This document shows, piece after piece, positions 33,906-44,649 of a DNA stretch of 64,000 bases. The DNA comes from Agrypnia vestita (taxonomy: Eukaryota > Arthropoda > Insecta > Trichoptera > Phryganeidae), in NCBI GenBank assembly GCA_016648135.1, contig JADDOH010024928.1, positions 81,619 through 145,618 of the forward strand, read 5' to 3'. Every line of letters begins with the position of its first letter. Position 1 is the stretch's first letter. Position numbers and translations under genes: made by a program. Below the pieces are notes generated by a model that saw nothing but the letters and a program-made list of their open reading frames with translations, was not told the origin of the DNA and did no database searches.

Positions 33906-34170
33906 ACTCCCTTTCTCATTGGAACAGGTTTCGCGCCTACTCCACGCGTCGGGCTCGAAAATCAAATAATACATAAATCGTTAATATTTCGAAATATCCA
34001 AAATTATACTATAATTATTAAATTTTTTCAAATAAAATTTGTTAGATCATTTTTATCGTCGCCACGAGTCTGCCTGCAAAGTTTCAGTTCGATTGGATCA
34101 CGGGAAAAGGGTTAAAAATCGATTCATAGTTTTTTCGGCAGACAAGCAGACGCTACGAGTTCAAAGAAGT
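33906..34170 (-). repeat. Family-A repeat, copy 3
   Basis: Starts ACTCCCTTTCTCATTGG, passes TTTCGCGCCTACTCC (also seen, complemented, in copy 5 near 46160) and on the minus strand holds the CCTTTTCCCGTGATCCAATC core. The right end is decayed (AAAGAAGT). Confidence 0.65.
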
Positions 34171-34544
34171 AAAAATGAAAACCAATTTTTGAAAGGGTGA
34201 GCTGCTCACAATTTTGGCTACAAATAGTACATAAACGAAGGCGAGAATGCACTGAACACAGTGCAGTTTATTTAAAAATTCTAGGACAAGCCAGAGTACA
34301 AATAATTTAGAAACTCGTAGATGCCTGCGAATGTGAAAAACGGCCCTCGGCTACCAAAACATAAGGGAATGTACCTACAGAAGATGATTTTTCTAAGATA
34401 TTCAAGCAATCATTTTTTTCTGGACCACTTGAAATGGATCAACCTTTAAAACAAAAAAGTATGAGTCAACTAGAAAAGATAAACATAAAAAAATATAAAT
34501 TATTTTCAATGACAAAAAAATGTAGATGAAATTCGGCGACTTCC

Positions 34545-34730
34545 GTGAAGGTTATTATAGTCTAATGGGTAGAAATTGTCTACCGGCAGTAGAAAGTTCC
34601 GGGCTCGAGTTCGGCTATATTTTTTTTATAGATTTTATCTGTTTATCTTTCCATGTTTTAACGGTTCGTTAAAATTGGTTTTAATTATCACGAAATTGTG
34701 TTCTGAAAAGTCATAACTCTACGTATAAAA
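34545..34730 (+). mobile_element. tRNA-like SINE related to the 32.6-kb element
   Basis: A box TAGTCTAATGGG and an approximate B box GGGCTCGAGTTCG about 40 nt apart, followed by TTTTTTTATAGATTTTATCT and a tail (GGTTTTAATTATCACGAAA) aligned with that at 32712. Upstream, at 34471-34498, a weak complementary segment (AAAGATAAACA) suggests degraded inverted arms. Confidence 0.55.
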
Positions 34731-34851
34731 TGCGATTTCATTAAATATTAACATACGAATATTGTTTATTACTGTTATTTTCATTTACGATGTTACGTTA
34801 ATGACACGCGAAGATCGAACAAAGCAGTGGCGGCTCTATATAAAATTTAGT

Positions 34852-35060
34852 GATGGTAATTTAATCGGTGACACACTAACCGTTATTTGAGATTTGTATC
34901 TGATACGTCGACGATTGGCAACTCATTTTTGCAATTCGACGGGCAACCATCGGTACTAGAAAACAATTATATCTTAGATATCAATCATCGATACAGTTAG
35001 ATACAAATTCCAAATAACTGTACGAAAATAACCGGTTAAAATAACGGTTTAACCATCTCT
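34852..35060. repeat. MITE with GATGGT ends, copy 1
   Basis: About 210 bp, starting GTGATGGTAATTTAATCGGT and ending ACGGTTTAACCATC. Inner parts (AACCGTTATTTGAGATTTG versus CAAATTCCAAATAACTG) are also complementary. The same element occurs, split, at 35238-35972. Confidence 0.7.
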
Positions 35061-35237
35061 ATAAAATATGTTCGAAGAGGTTTTCACCGGCTACTCGGCG
35101 TGAAAGTGTTTCAAAGCGTTCGTGACTGACACGACTTGTCGTAGATCGTAGGCCTTCCCTTTTTATGTATTAACGCATCGCGGGAAGAGAATTTATACAC
35201 GCTCGCTCGACTAGCCTCTAAGTGCGGTACGGGTATT

Positions 35238-35972
35238 AGATGGTATTTGAACCGGTGACATAGTAACCGTTATTTGAGATTTGCATCTGATTGGCAAATG
35301 ATTTTTTTGTAATTCGAAGAGCAGCTATCGGTACTAGACAATAATTATATCTTCTTCTTCTTCTCGTGCCCTGTCCGTTTACCGGACGTTGGGTATCATG
35401 TTGGCTATGCGGACTTTGTTTACTGCGGCCCGGAACAGCTCCACAGTAGACTGGCCAAACCACTGTCTCAAGATTTTCAGCCATGAAGTCCTCCTTCTTC
35501 CAGGGCCCCGATTTCCGGCAATTTTTCCCTGCATTATGAGATGCAAGATCTCGTATTTCTCTGGATGTCTCATCACATGTCCTAGATATTGACGTTTTTG
35601 GATTTTTATTGTTTTAATAACTTATTTTTCTTTATTCATCCGAGCCATAACATCTTCATTCGTAACTCTGTCCATCCAGCTTATTTTGAGAATTCTTCGG
35701 TAGATCCACATTTCGAATGCCTCAAGTCCCCTTATCAGTTCTTCGGTAAGCATCCATGCTTCCATTTTATAGAATAATACTATACGTAGCATCTGACCAT
35801 TCGCATTCGTAACCCAAGGTTGAGATCATGACTGCAGAACATCTTTTTCATGCGGAATCATATCTTAGATATCAAATCATGATATCAATCATCTATACTG
35901 TTGGATACAAATGCCAAATAGCTGTTCCGAAAATAACCGATTAAAATAACGCTTCAACCATCACTAATTAAT
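35238..35972. repeat. MITE with GATGGT ends, copy 2, interrupted
   Basis: Left part 35238-35352 and right part 35860-35972 together align with copy 1. The gap is filled by a minus-strand LINE fragment (35353-35859) flanked by ATATCT on both sides. Confidence 0.75.
35353..35859 (-). mobile_element. 5'-truncated LINE inserted in a MITE, with target duplication
   Basis: 507 bp. On the minus strand it reads a MDGYRNE-like region, then MMRHPEKYEILHLIMQGKIA, GPGRRRTSWLKILRQWFGQS, ELFRAAVNKVRIANMIPNVR, and ends in a (GAA)n tail: the C-terminus and 3' end of an RTE-like element. The target ATATCT is duplicated (35347-35352 and 35860-35865). A smaller piece of the same family lies at 54250-54395. Confidence 0.8.
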
Positions 35973-36211
35973 ACCCCTAAGCAAACTTTTTGTTAATTTT
36001 TAAAAAGGTGATAAAACTCGATCTCTTCTTCTAGGTATCATATGTCATCGTGTAAGGTAGATGTCAAATTACTGTAACACAGCAAATATATCAATCTCGT
36101 GTTTTATTTCAACAAAGGATACGCGTACTATGAGCGAGCACCCGTGCACTTGCTGCTCGGAAATGTTTATGTGCAAAAATGTACGGGGGTGTTTAAAAAA
36201 GTTTTTATTAT

Positions 36212-36709
36212 ACTCCCTTTCTTTGTAAAATACAACAACAATTAAAGACGAATTAAAACACATAACATAACACTAAACTTACAGTAATTTAATATATTTC
36301 TAAAATGTCGGATGTTTTGAGCTTTGATAAGACACCTCATGCTTTGAAGATTAAATTCTAAAAACATTTTTCAGTCAATTTAGATCATCGACATTCGTAG
36401 TGAAGTACCTATTATGCATACCGACCGAGTAATTCAAATTTAGAAAATATTCCACGACGTTATCGGGCCGCCGTAATCAAACTTTTCTGATGATTCCAAT
36501 TTGAAAAAAAAAAGAAATTCTAAAAATCCGAAATCATACTATAATTATTAATTTTTTTAAACGAAAATTTGATAGATCTTCTTGATCGTCGCCACGAGTC
36601 TACTTGCCAAGTTTCAGCTCGATTGGATCACGGTAAAAGGGTCAAAAATTGATCCAAAGTTTTTGTTGACGGCAAGCAAGCAGACGCCACGAGTTAATAT
36701 AAAGGGAGT
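36212..36709 (-). repeat. Family-A repeat, copy 4
   Basis: Starts ACTCCCTTTCTTTGTAAAAT, shares long stretches with copy 2 (for example AATTAAAGACGAATTAAAAC) and ends AAAGGGAGT. Core on the minus strand. Confidence 0.7.
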
Positions 36710-36797
36710 AAAAAGTGCTTCCTGCCATCTTCTCAATTATTATTTTAGTTTCGCAATCTTTTATTAGCGAGCAACGGAACGGGAAGGATTCTTCTCG

Positions 36798-36821
36798 TGC
36801 AACGCCGGGTGTATCAACTAG
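36798..36821 (+). mobile_element. Helitron-like 3' end (decayed hairpin)
   Basis: TGCAACGCCGGGTGTATCAACTAG, followed by T (last bases CTAG at 36818-36821). It resembles the end at 27882 but the hairpin's left half is altered. Confidence 0.4.
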
Positions 36822-37453
36822 TTTACTCATAAAATTGAAAACATTTTATGGTATCTACTTACACCCTGATGTAGTGTTGAATAAATAATACATTAATTTT
36901 GACGTTGCGCTGTCAGCTGATGGAACAGACTTTTTTATTGTTTTTGAAAATACTTAATACATTTTTAATCTCCCAAGCGCCGTTTAGTAACAGTTCAAAA
37001 ACGGAATATAATACATCGGTAATGATCGTTTACCTCTACATCAGAGGCGTGCAGTGGGCATAACTTAAGTCATGATATTACCTAGAAAATGACGAACTGT
37101 CGAAAAATGTTACGATGTCGTCGTTAATAAACGTATTCATAAAGCACAATAAATGTTAAAAAAACTTTCATGTAACGAATTTTCTTTAGAAATTACTATA
37201 AACTAAGTCATATAAACGGAAACAAATTTAATTTTGAATACAAATTGTTATTGATAAACTCAATAATTCAAATGAAAGTAACCAATTCAAACAACGCCAC
37301 TTTATTAGCAGATGATTATGAAAGCAAATTGACGGTTAGAATACACACAAAACATTACACCGGTAAGTACGGAATTAGTGTCGTTTCTGTATGCGACGTG
37401 CGCGCAGTTTTCACCAAACATTAGAATTTTCGAAGGAAAGTGAAAAAATTTAC

Positions 37454-37562
37454 CTGTCACGTACATAAAACTCGCAAACGTAAATAAAGCGCTAGTATAA
37501 TAAGTTTTTAGTAGGAAAATATTCACTCCTTCAAACACAGCAATATTATTTTGTGGTGACAT
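37454..37562 (-). CDS. Possible first coding exon, unassigned
   Basis: The minus-strand ATG at 37562 opens a frame (MSPQNNIAVFEGVNIFLLKT then a hydrophobic segment to MYVT) that reaches a good donor (ACAG|GTAAAT at 37453). The predicted product would start with one membrane-like helix. No downstream exon was found and the Penelope-like element begins only seven bases upstream, so a promoter is missing. It could be chance. Confidence 0.2.
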
Positions 37563-37591
37563 TATAATTATAATTTATAGAATTAAACTTT

Positions 37592-38164
37592 ATGTACACC
37601 ACTTTTTTTTTAAATGAAATTTTTTTTAAATATTTTGTTTACCCTTCAATTTTTAATTCTGATAAACATTGGAGAAAAATTGTATTTATAAATAATGAAA
37701 TTTCTAATTCAATAGTTAAAAATATCTCAAATGTTATTCAACCAGCTTTTTATAATAATAATAAATTTAAAAAATACATATTAAATAATATAGATAAGGA
37801 TAGTTTTTTTTTAAAATCGGGTGTTTATAAATTGAATTGTAATGATTGTGATTATTTTTATATAGGAAAAATGTGTAGAAATTTTGTTTCTACACATTCT
37901 ACACAAGTTAAGGAACACTTAAGGTGTTTAAATAGTAATAAATTCGCTAACCATCTTTTCGCTATGGATCATTCTTTTGATATTAATAAGGGTTTACAAA
38001 TTTTACATACAAATTATACAGAATCACAGTTTGACAGATTAGAAATTTTGGAAATAAGAAAGAGTGTTAATAGTCAATTGAATGTTATAAATAATCAGGT
38101 CCTTTTTGCAAAAAGTTATCTTTTAAATTTATTTTCATGTTATGTAGGTACTTTATATTATTAA
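37592..38164 (+). pseudogene. Penelope-like GIY-YIG endonuclease remnant
   Basis: A 190-residue open frame. The hallmark part is SGVYKLNCNDCDYFYIGKMC (about residues 75-94): the GVYKL and YIG core of Penelope-type GIY-YIG, preceded by the two zinc-like cysteines C-x-x-C. After it come VKEHLRCLNSNKFANHLFAM with the conserved Glu-His-Leu and Ala-Asn-His, and RLEILEI. The catalytic Arg normally found in a G-x-T-x-R-x-F-x-x-R motif is only partly kept (MCRNFVSTHS). In intact elements this domain follows a reverse transcriptase in a protein of 700-900 residues. The first 40 residues are AT-codon-rich and may not be native. Confidence 0.85.
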
Positions 38165-38225
38165 TTTCCATATATAAGTTTTTAATATTTTTATTATCTA
38201 TACTTCGATTTTTATTTTTGTTATC

Positions 38226-38258
38226 CTGACGATGAAGCCATTGGCTTCGAAACATGTT
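38226..38258 (+). ncRNA. Hammerhead ribozyme core of the Penelope-like element
   Basis: CTGACGA at 38226-38232, stem II GAAGCC-ATT-GGCTTC, GAAAC at 38249-38253, then ATGTT. All invariant positions are present. It lies about 60 nt after the end of the ORF, as expected for a terminal repeat. Confidence 0.7.
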
Positions 38259-38352
38259 GAATTTTTTCAATAATAAAAAAAGTCGTGTAAACAAAGTTTA
38301 ATTCTATAAATTATAGGAAAATATTCAGTTCAGTAAGATTCTCTAAAACAGA

Positions 38353-38396
38353 TGAAACATTGATGTGAAGCTGTATAACTTCACATCAATGTTTCA
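38353..38396. repeat. 18-bp perfect hairpin
   Basis: TGAAACATTGATGTGAAG, 8-nt spacer, exact complement. Too short for a typical microRNA precursor; a small foldback is more likely. Confidence 0.55.
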
Positions 38397-38869
38397 CACA
38401 TCTTATATATAATATAATATAAGTTCTAAAAAGTGAAAGCCATAAAACTCTAGCCGTAGGCACGGATTACGGGTAGAATTTGTAATCTTCTTTTTCATAA
38501 GATAATGGATTATTAAATTAATATTTGTTTCCCAGAATCTTTAATAATTCATAGATTGCATTGCACGCCGCATCCCTGCATGGTATGCGCTTAATTAATG
38601 ATTGGCTCTCTGCTATTTTTCAATAATGGTTTGTTGAATATTGCAAAAAATTAACTACTCAATTTATGGATTTTTACATTATTTATGTCTCTGAGACATG
38701 GGTTCACTGAACGTTAGTAAAAATAAAATTTTGTAGACGTGTTTGTAATTTGGTGTCGACGATACGACAATGAGCTGTTTACTTTTTTTTAAATACGATC
38801 AGCGTCTACAGATCTATCAAGATAGAAAGGAGAGGATGTCATGTCCGAACATAAGACCATCGGAGTGCA

Positions 38870-39030
38870 GGGGCTTGGATGTGATTAAGATGGAATGACA
38901 ATGTCTTCAGTGACTTCTGTTATAGGATATAAGGATTAGCTACGAAAATCTAGTAGGTAATGCGGATCAATGTAAGATAATACTTGAGGAAGCCATAACC
39001 CACCAGGGGTTATAGAGCCAATCGTGACGA
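38870..39030 (+). pseudogene. LINE C-terminal scrap
   Basis: In broken frame LRWNDNVFSDF and EEAITHQGL, the same module as at 23125-23290. Confidence 0.5.
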
Positions 39031-39589
39031 TGGCTTTTGGATATCTGGGGCTTAGAGCTAGAAGTGCCTATGACAAAAAATGCATTGTTCTAAAAAGAAG
39101 ATTGTTTGTTTCCCATAAAAATTAGGTAAATAACTTTCAACATATATTTTTTTATTTAAGTTTACATAATATTTTACACATATTATGATACACATTATTT
39201 AATTTTGATGAATTTTTTTCAAATTTTTATGTCCTATGAAAGTGTGAACTTGTGTATGGAACCGGAGAATATCGCAAGTGTGTTAGATCACTGTATTTTC
39301 TAAAGAAATGACACATACAAAAAAAATATAGGAATATTTTAAGATGAATATGTTAAGTTTATATTATAATATTTAAACATATACGTCATGATCAGACCTC
39401 ATAAAATAAGGCATTCCTAAAATAATGGTCATATAGGAGTATTTTCTGATGCCTGACTCATTTTGACCAAAATTTGGCGTAGGCACTCTTTTCATTAATT
39501 CCCAAATGTATTCTCATTAGTTTGTACTGTCATAAAAATTTAAAACTACGTCAATTTTAACGCAATGAATATTATAATATAACTTACTT

Positions 39590-39880
39590 ACTTACCATTA
39601 CGCCGTTTCCCCGTGGGGGTAGGCAGAGAGGATAGAGCGCCACACTCTTCTGTCGTGACGTAAAACTCTCGCCTCATCCCCATTCATACACCTTAGCATT
39701 CAAGCTCGCCGGTTGTTGAGGCTTCTAACGGGACCATCTTCCAGTATCCGGTTAATCTGGTCATGCCACGTCTTCCGCGATCGCCCTCCTTTTCTGGCTC
39801 CATCAACACAGCTTTATATATCTTTCATACCATTATTTCCTCATTCATTCGCTCAACATGCCCAAACCATCTGAGCGACC
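39590..39880 (-). pseudogene. LINE C-terminal fragment (GRPRKTW-type)
   Basis: Minus-strand module WFGHVERMNEE..., KRRAIAEDVA-like decay of RGRPRKTW, INRILEDGPVRSL, and the AYPHGE-like end near 39610. Closely similar DNA is at 48105-48390. Confidence 0.7.
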
Positions 39881-40199
39881 CTTTTTTTAAATTCCATTAT
39901 TTATGCTAATAATTAATAGATGAATGTTATTATGTAAAATATAGAATTGTACTAGAAACTCTTCCCCCTCCCTGACCACGTGTATTATATATATTACGAA
40001 CCCTTTTATGTTTATGATAAAGTTAAATTAGGAAAAATCACTTAAATGAAACTGTAAAATTGTTTGATCATTCATATCAAGTTGACTTATCTATAATTAT
40101 GTCTATCTGTGTCATCCTTTAATTGTGGGAGATATTTAACTATTATTTCTGTATTTTGTCTAACCAAGCAATTATGTCTCGCTGTTGGATGACAGAATA

Positions 40200-40700
40200 A
40201 AATAAAAATATATACTAATATTATTTTTGGCTTTCGAAGTGGGTTAGGTACTCGTGAAGCGTTATTTGACATTCAAGTACCAATCCAAACATGTAGAGTT
40301 GTGAATACAAATGTGCATGCATGCTTCATTGAGTTCCTTAAAGCGTTTGACATTGTTAGACGTGGTAAAATGGTTCAAATTCATACTGAAATCCTCTGGG
40401 ATAAAGACGATATAAGAATAATAGGTTATCTTTAGTGGATCCAGAAAGCAGAGTAAGGGTAGAACAATGTCTGACAAATGAAGCAGAAATAAAGATAGGT
40501 GTGCGTCAGGGGTGTACTTTTACCCCACGCTTACATATATATTCATAAGAAATATTCGACGAAGCTGCTCAATGACTCGTTGTAAATGGGAAGATTCCGA
40601 ACAACCTGCGTTGTGTTGATGATACGGTGCTTCTAGCAAGTAACATTAAGGATTTGCAACTTCACCTGTCTACGAGAGGTTCTGTTTGTTACTCTCGAAA
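40200..40700 (+). pseudogene. RTE-like reverse transcriptase fragment
   Basis: Reads FGFRSGLGTREALFDIQVPI, FIEFLKAFDIVRRGKMVQ, IIGYL, then in other frames VRQGCTF and a VDDTVLLASNIKDLQL stretch where the catalytic YADD is altered. Several frameshifts. Palm-domain region of a non-LTR RT. Confidence 0.8.
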
Positions 40701-41027
40701 ATTAAATAGTAAATATAACATTTTAATTAAACTCACGTAGAAGTAACATAGTTCATTTTTCATCCAATTTAATGATCATCAAGAAGAAATCAGTTTGTTT
40801 CACACGCATCTTCTAATTTCTCTATCCGAAGTTTCCAAATATTAAGCCAATATTTCCTCTATAATGATATATTGACATAAACAGATGTCTTCTCATTAAT
40901 TTTAATTAAACAAATTTGTATTAACCACTTAATTAGTAACTCAACGTCTACCGGTTTCGATACGATACAATACAAGTAAGTTTAAATATGACAATTCCAT
41001 AAACTTAACCCACTAATTCTTACGAAA

Positions 41028-41110
41028 CTAGCTATACCCCATCAAAAATTACATACTCTTTTATCATATCGGCCGCGAATTAAGGCTGTCAGAAAAGCGC
41101 CATATAGCGT
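41028..41110 (-). mobile_element. Helitron-like 3' end, minus strand
   Basis: Minus strand: TAATTTTTGATGGGGTATAG then CTAG (41031 to 41028) and T. The hairpin is decayed relative to 56710-56725. Confidence 0.5.
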
Positions 41111-41368
41111 AGCGCAGAGTCTTAGTAGTTTTAGTGACGGATATTAGCACATAGATAATTATGCATTTTTTTTAACTTTTTATACCTCATCTTTATTTGC
41201 GCAATCTGGAGGCTTATAAGTAACTGGCACAGAAGAAATATTACTTATGTTACTCGACAGGTCCTATGAGTATGCAAAATTTGAGTCAGATCGGTTAAAC
41301 TGTACAGATTTGAATAAAAAATATGTCAGGGGGAGGGGGGAATTGTCGTCTATATTACCCGCCGGGTC

Positions 41369-42496
41369 CTTAAGGCGATCGTCTAGCAGAATGAGCAAAT
41401 TTCACCATTTTTTCTCATATCTTCTCTTGCGTTTTTTATCACATTTTTGTAGGGACATATCTAATTTTAAAATTTATTCATCAGGTTACATATATTTTAA
41501 ATACGAATATCTTATTAAAATGTCATAAACTAAATTGAATAATTGATTAATAAATTACCAAACCTTCGATGTTTTAAAAATGAAGAAAATTGCTCCACTT
41601 TGTGGGCCTTTTATGATTTTATTGTTATTGTGGGCGTGTTGAGATATCTTTTTTATTCAATAATATTACAAAGTTAACGATTATCTTAAATTTATTACAA
41701 TTATAGTAAAATCTGTTAGTTTGTTTATATGCAATTTATGTTTTGAAAAATACTGTTCTTTAAAAATATTTTATTTTTTTTGTGGGTTTTTTTCAACTCT
41801 TTTTACATGGTTGACAACTTTTTTACTTCAATATTCAAAAGAATAGATATTATAATTTTACAATAAAAACAAAAAAAAATCAAAATCTTTGTCGATATTC
41901 CTGATTTTAGATATTTAATCAAGACGCAACGTATTTATGACACAATACGCAGTGCCTTGATTAAATAGCTAAAATCTGAAATCGAGAATAATTTTTTGTT
42001 TTTTTTTGTATTAATTTTATAATAATAATGTCTATTCCTTTAATTTGTTAAAGAAAAAAGTTATAAACTATCTATAAAGGATTGAAAAAAACACACAAAA
42101 AATAAAAAAATTTATAAAACAGTGTTTTTTAAAACATAAATTGCATCTAAACGTATTAACAGATTTTGCAATAATTGTAAGAAATTTAAGACAAACGTTT
42201 ACTTTGTAATATTATTGAATAAAAAAGACATCTCAACAGGCCGTTCAGTCATAAAAGGCCCACAAATTGGAGCAATTTTCTTCATTTTTAAAACATCAAA
42301 GGTTTGGTAATTTATTAATATATTATATAATTTAATTTGTGACATTTTAATAAGATATTCGTATTTAAAATATATGTAACCTGATGAATAAATTTTAAAA
42401 TGAGATATTTCCATACAAAAATGTAATAAAAAACCAAAGAGAAGATATGACAAAAAATTGTGAAATTTGCTCATTCTGCTAGACGATTGCCTTAAG
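41369..42496. repeat. 1.1-kb imperfect palindrome
   Basis: Left arm about 41369-41927 and right arm about 41951-42496 are reverse complements over roughly 550 bp, with small indels. Outer ends are CTTAAGGC / GCCTTAAG; inner ends ATTTAATCAAG / CTTGATTAAAT. The short open frames in each arm (41390-41528, 42199-42474) are the same sequence in mirror. Directly outside, GTATGCAAAATTTGAGTC (41270) and GTATACAAAATTGGGGCC (42502) are in direct, not inverted, orientation. No protein was recognised. Confidence 0.75.
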
Positions 42497-42499
42497 TAT

Positions 42500-43920
42500 A
42501 AGTATACAAAATTGGGGCCAGATCGGACAAACGGTGTAGATTCGTATAGAGAACAAACAGACAGACAGACATTGAGTTGTATATGTATTCGATTTCTATT
42601 TTCGCAAATAAAATTTACGCATTTTCCCTCACGAATTGATTTATGTGTGTAGAATACAAGTCTGGTGGATAAGAATCTAAGATTTTCGAAGGCATTGTCT
42701 GTTGTTTCTCTGGTATTGAAGTTTTTGCCGTAAACAGTTATTGAGGTGCGTGAAATGGAGAAAATGTGGTGAAAGTAAGATGGGTCCTCTACACTGCGGG
42801 TTTAATTTCAATTTCAGGCTTCACTTCTTACATTAGAGTTGAAATAGAACCTTATTATGAACCACCTGTCACTTGTCTTCTTGTGACAGTTTCCGATTGA
42901 CCATCATGACATTCAGGGATATCCTTCTCATAATACATGACAATTGTCGCTTGCACTGAAGACGCTTCGTTGACCTTGAAACTCGCGCATTCTGTACTTG
43001 TGCGTTGATCTGTATCTCGTATAACTTGTTAATTTATGTTATTATTCTTAATTTTATTTTTATTGTTCCATGTGCATTCTGTAATACATTAACGTTATTT
43101 CCCTAATTGTCATTTAATATGAGAAAGCTGTCATGTTCATTAACGATCTTTAACTATTCTAACGATTTGTGAAAAAAGAAAATAAGTGATTCCTAGGGAC
43201 AGTGTTCAAAATGTCACTACGAATTATTTATGAAACGACGTTGAAAATGAGGTAGTTTGCTCAATACATTACGGCCACGAAAATTGGAATATTATCAATT
43301 TTGAAAATAATTTATTTGCCATTAGGAATCAAATTTCTGGAATACAAATATGTATAAATAATTCATATATTACGAACAGGCAATTTATTACAAGCCAATG
43401 TTACAATAACAATTATTGTAATTATAGTAGAATCATTATTAGTAGAACATTTTTTTTTTACTAGAATCATTAGTTACTGAAGAATGAGTAAACTCATCAA
43501 TAGCCATATTAACAACATCGGTCATAATAAGACAATCACTAGGATTTTCAAGTTATGTTACCAGCTGTGTTTTTCGGACGTGGACGGGGCGGATTTGTTT
43601 AGCGCTTCTTTAAACAACTTGAAGAATAATGTCCGCGCCACTATACGCACACCTTTCATTAGCCGCTCCTGGTGTTTTCCGAATCTTCTGGCTTATGCAT
43701 ATTGACCGCAACTTATTTTTGTGTGTACCTGCGGTATGACACTATTTTCTAAATTAATTTAATATTTTTTCGATGCTGGCAACGCCTCTTTTATTGGATG
43801 TTTTAAGTTTTTATTTTTATAATTTTATAATGTTCATTTATTTGTATTATGTATGTAAATGCATGCTGCAGACGCTTTTAATTGGAAGGATGACATGATC
43901 TTTTATATTGTATTTAATGT
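42500..43920. other. Stretch with one possible exon
   Basis: At 42818-42900, after TTTCAATTTCAG, an open segment reads FTSYIRVEIEPYYEPPVT and seven more residues to TGA. It looks protein-like but has no partner exon. A + strand frame at 43484-43705 is unassigned. The remainder is AT-rich. Confidence 0.3.
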
Positions 43921-43923
43921 AGT

Positions 43924-44198
43924 GTTACGGCTAAAGATGGGTGTGATCATAAACCTAAGTTTCTGTTCGAGGAGAGGCTATTGTTGATTCTCTCTTTTCT
44001 TTTAACATTAGCCGGCTGAAGTGTAGCCGTAACCCCTCGGCTGTAAACGAATTAACATGGATTAGAAAATGAAAAGGTTAGGTTACAGGTAATTTTAGCC
44101 GGCTAATGTTGATAGAAGTGATGAGAGAATCAACATTAGCCTCTCCTCGAACATTAACTAATCGTAAGTTGATGTTCTCACTCATCTTTAGCCGTAAC
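43924..44198. mobile_element. MITE with GTTACGGCTAAAGATG ends
   Basis: 275 bp with perfect 16-bp inverted ends. Inner sequences also pair (GAGGAGAGGCTA...GATTCTCTC with GAGAGAATCAACATTAGCC...), and AACATTAGCCGGCT and TTAGCCGGCTAATGTT recur at the centre. No target duplication was clear; no coding content. Confidence 0.75.
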
Positions 44199-44237
44199 AA
44201 ATGTATGGTAAATGGGGGTAAAAAATGGGGAAACGGA

Positions 44238-44642
44238 AACAAAACTAATCTAAACAGACTCCAACGACAGCAAAACAAAATACTAAAAATGGTCTATGAT
44301 CTGAAATACCGGACACCAACTGAAACTGTATACCGTATAACACAACAATTAAACATCTAAAGCATTACAAAAATCGAAACACTTAAAATCATTCACAGAC
44401 TAGTAATTGGCGAAATACAAGACGAAGACATAAAATTACACAAAATAAACGAAAAACACCAACACTACACTAGAATGTCTCAAAACTATCACATAACACA
44501 CGTCGAAACAAAAACAGGACAATCCCGACTAATTTGCAACGGATTAAAATTATAAAACGACCTGCCACAACAGACCAAACAACTGACCATTGACAAATTC
44601 AAAACAGATGTGACAAAAGTGCTAAAACTCGGCCAACTATAA
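44238..44642 (+). pseudogene. Jockey-like LINE ORF end
   Basis: With two internal stops in one frame: LQRQQNKILKMVYDLKYRTP, TETVYRITQQLNI, then IIHRLVIGEIQDED, RLICNGLKL, NDLPQQTKQLTIDKFKTDV and KVLKLGQL then TAA. This is the thumb-to-C-terminus of a Jockey/R-type reverse transcriptase protein (LQ-x-x-QNK-x-L motif, final F-K-x-x-x-K-x-x-L). Confidence 0.75.
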
Positions 44643-44649
44643 AAAAGTG

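Larger units (their letters stand above)
37569..38315 (+). mobile_element. Penelope-like element, 5'-truncated
   Basis: The copy holds the GIY-YIG endonuclease end of the ORF, a hammerhead core (38226-38253) and a terminal-repeat-type tail. Its two borders are inverted: TATAATTTATAGAATTAAAC at 37569 and the complement ending at 38315. The reverse transcriptase is missing. Its tail is the same type as the palindrome arms at 19466-19690. Confidence 0.75.

Noticed and set aside
38353..38396. microRNA precursor
   Set aside because: The stem is only 18 bp with an 8-nt loop, shorter than a usual precursor.
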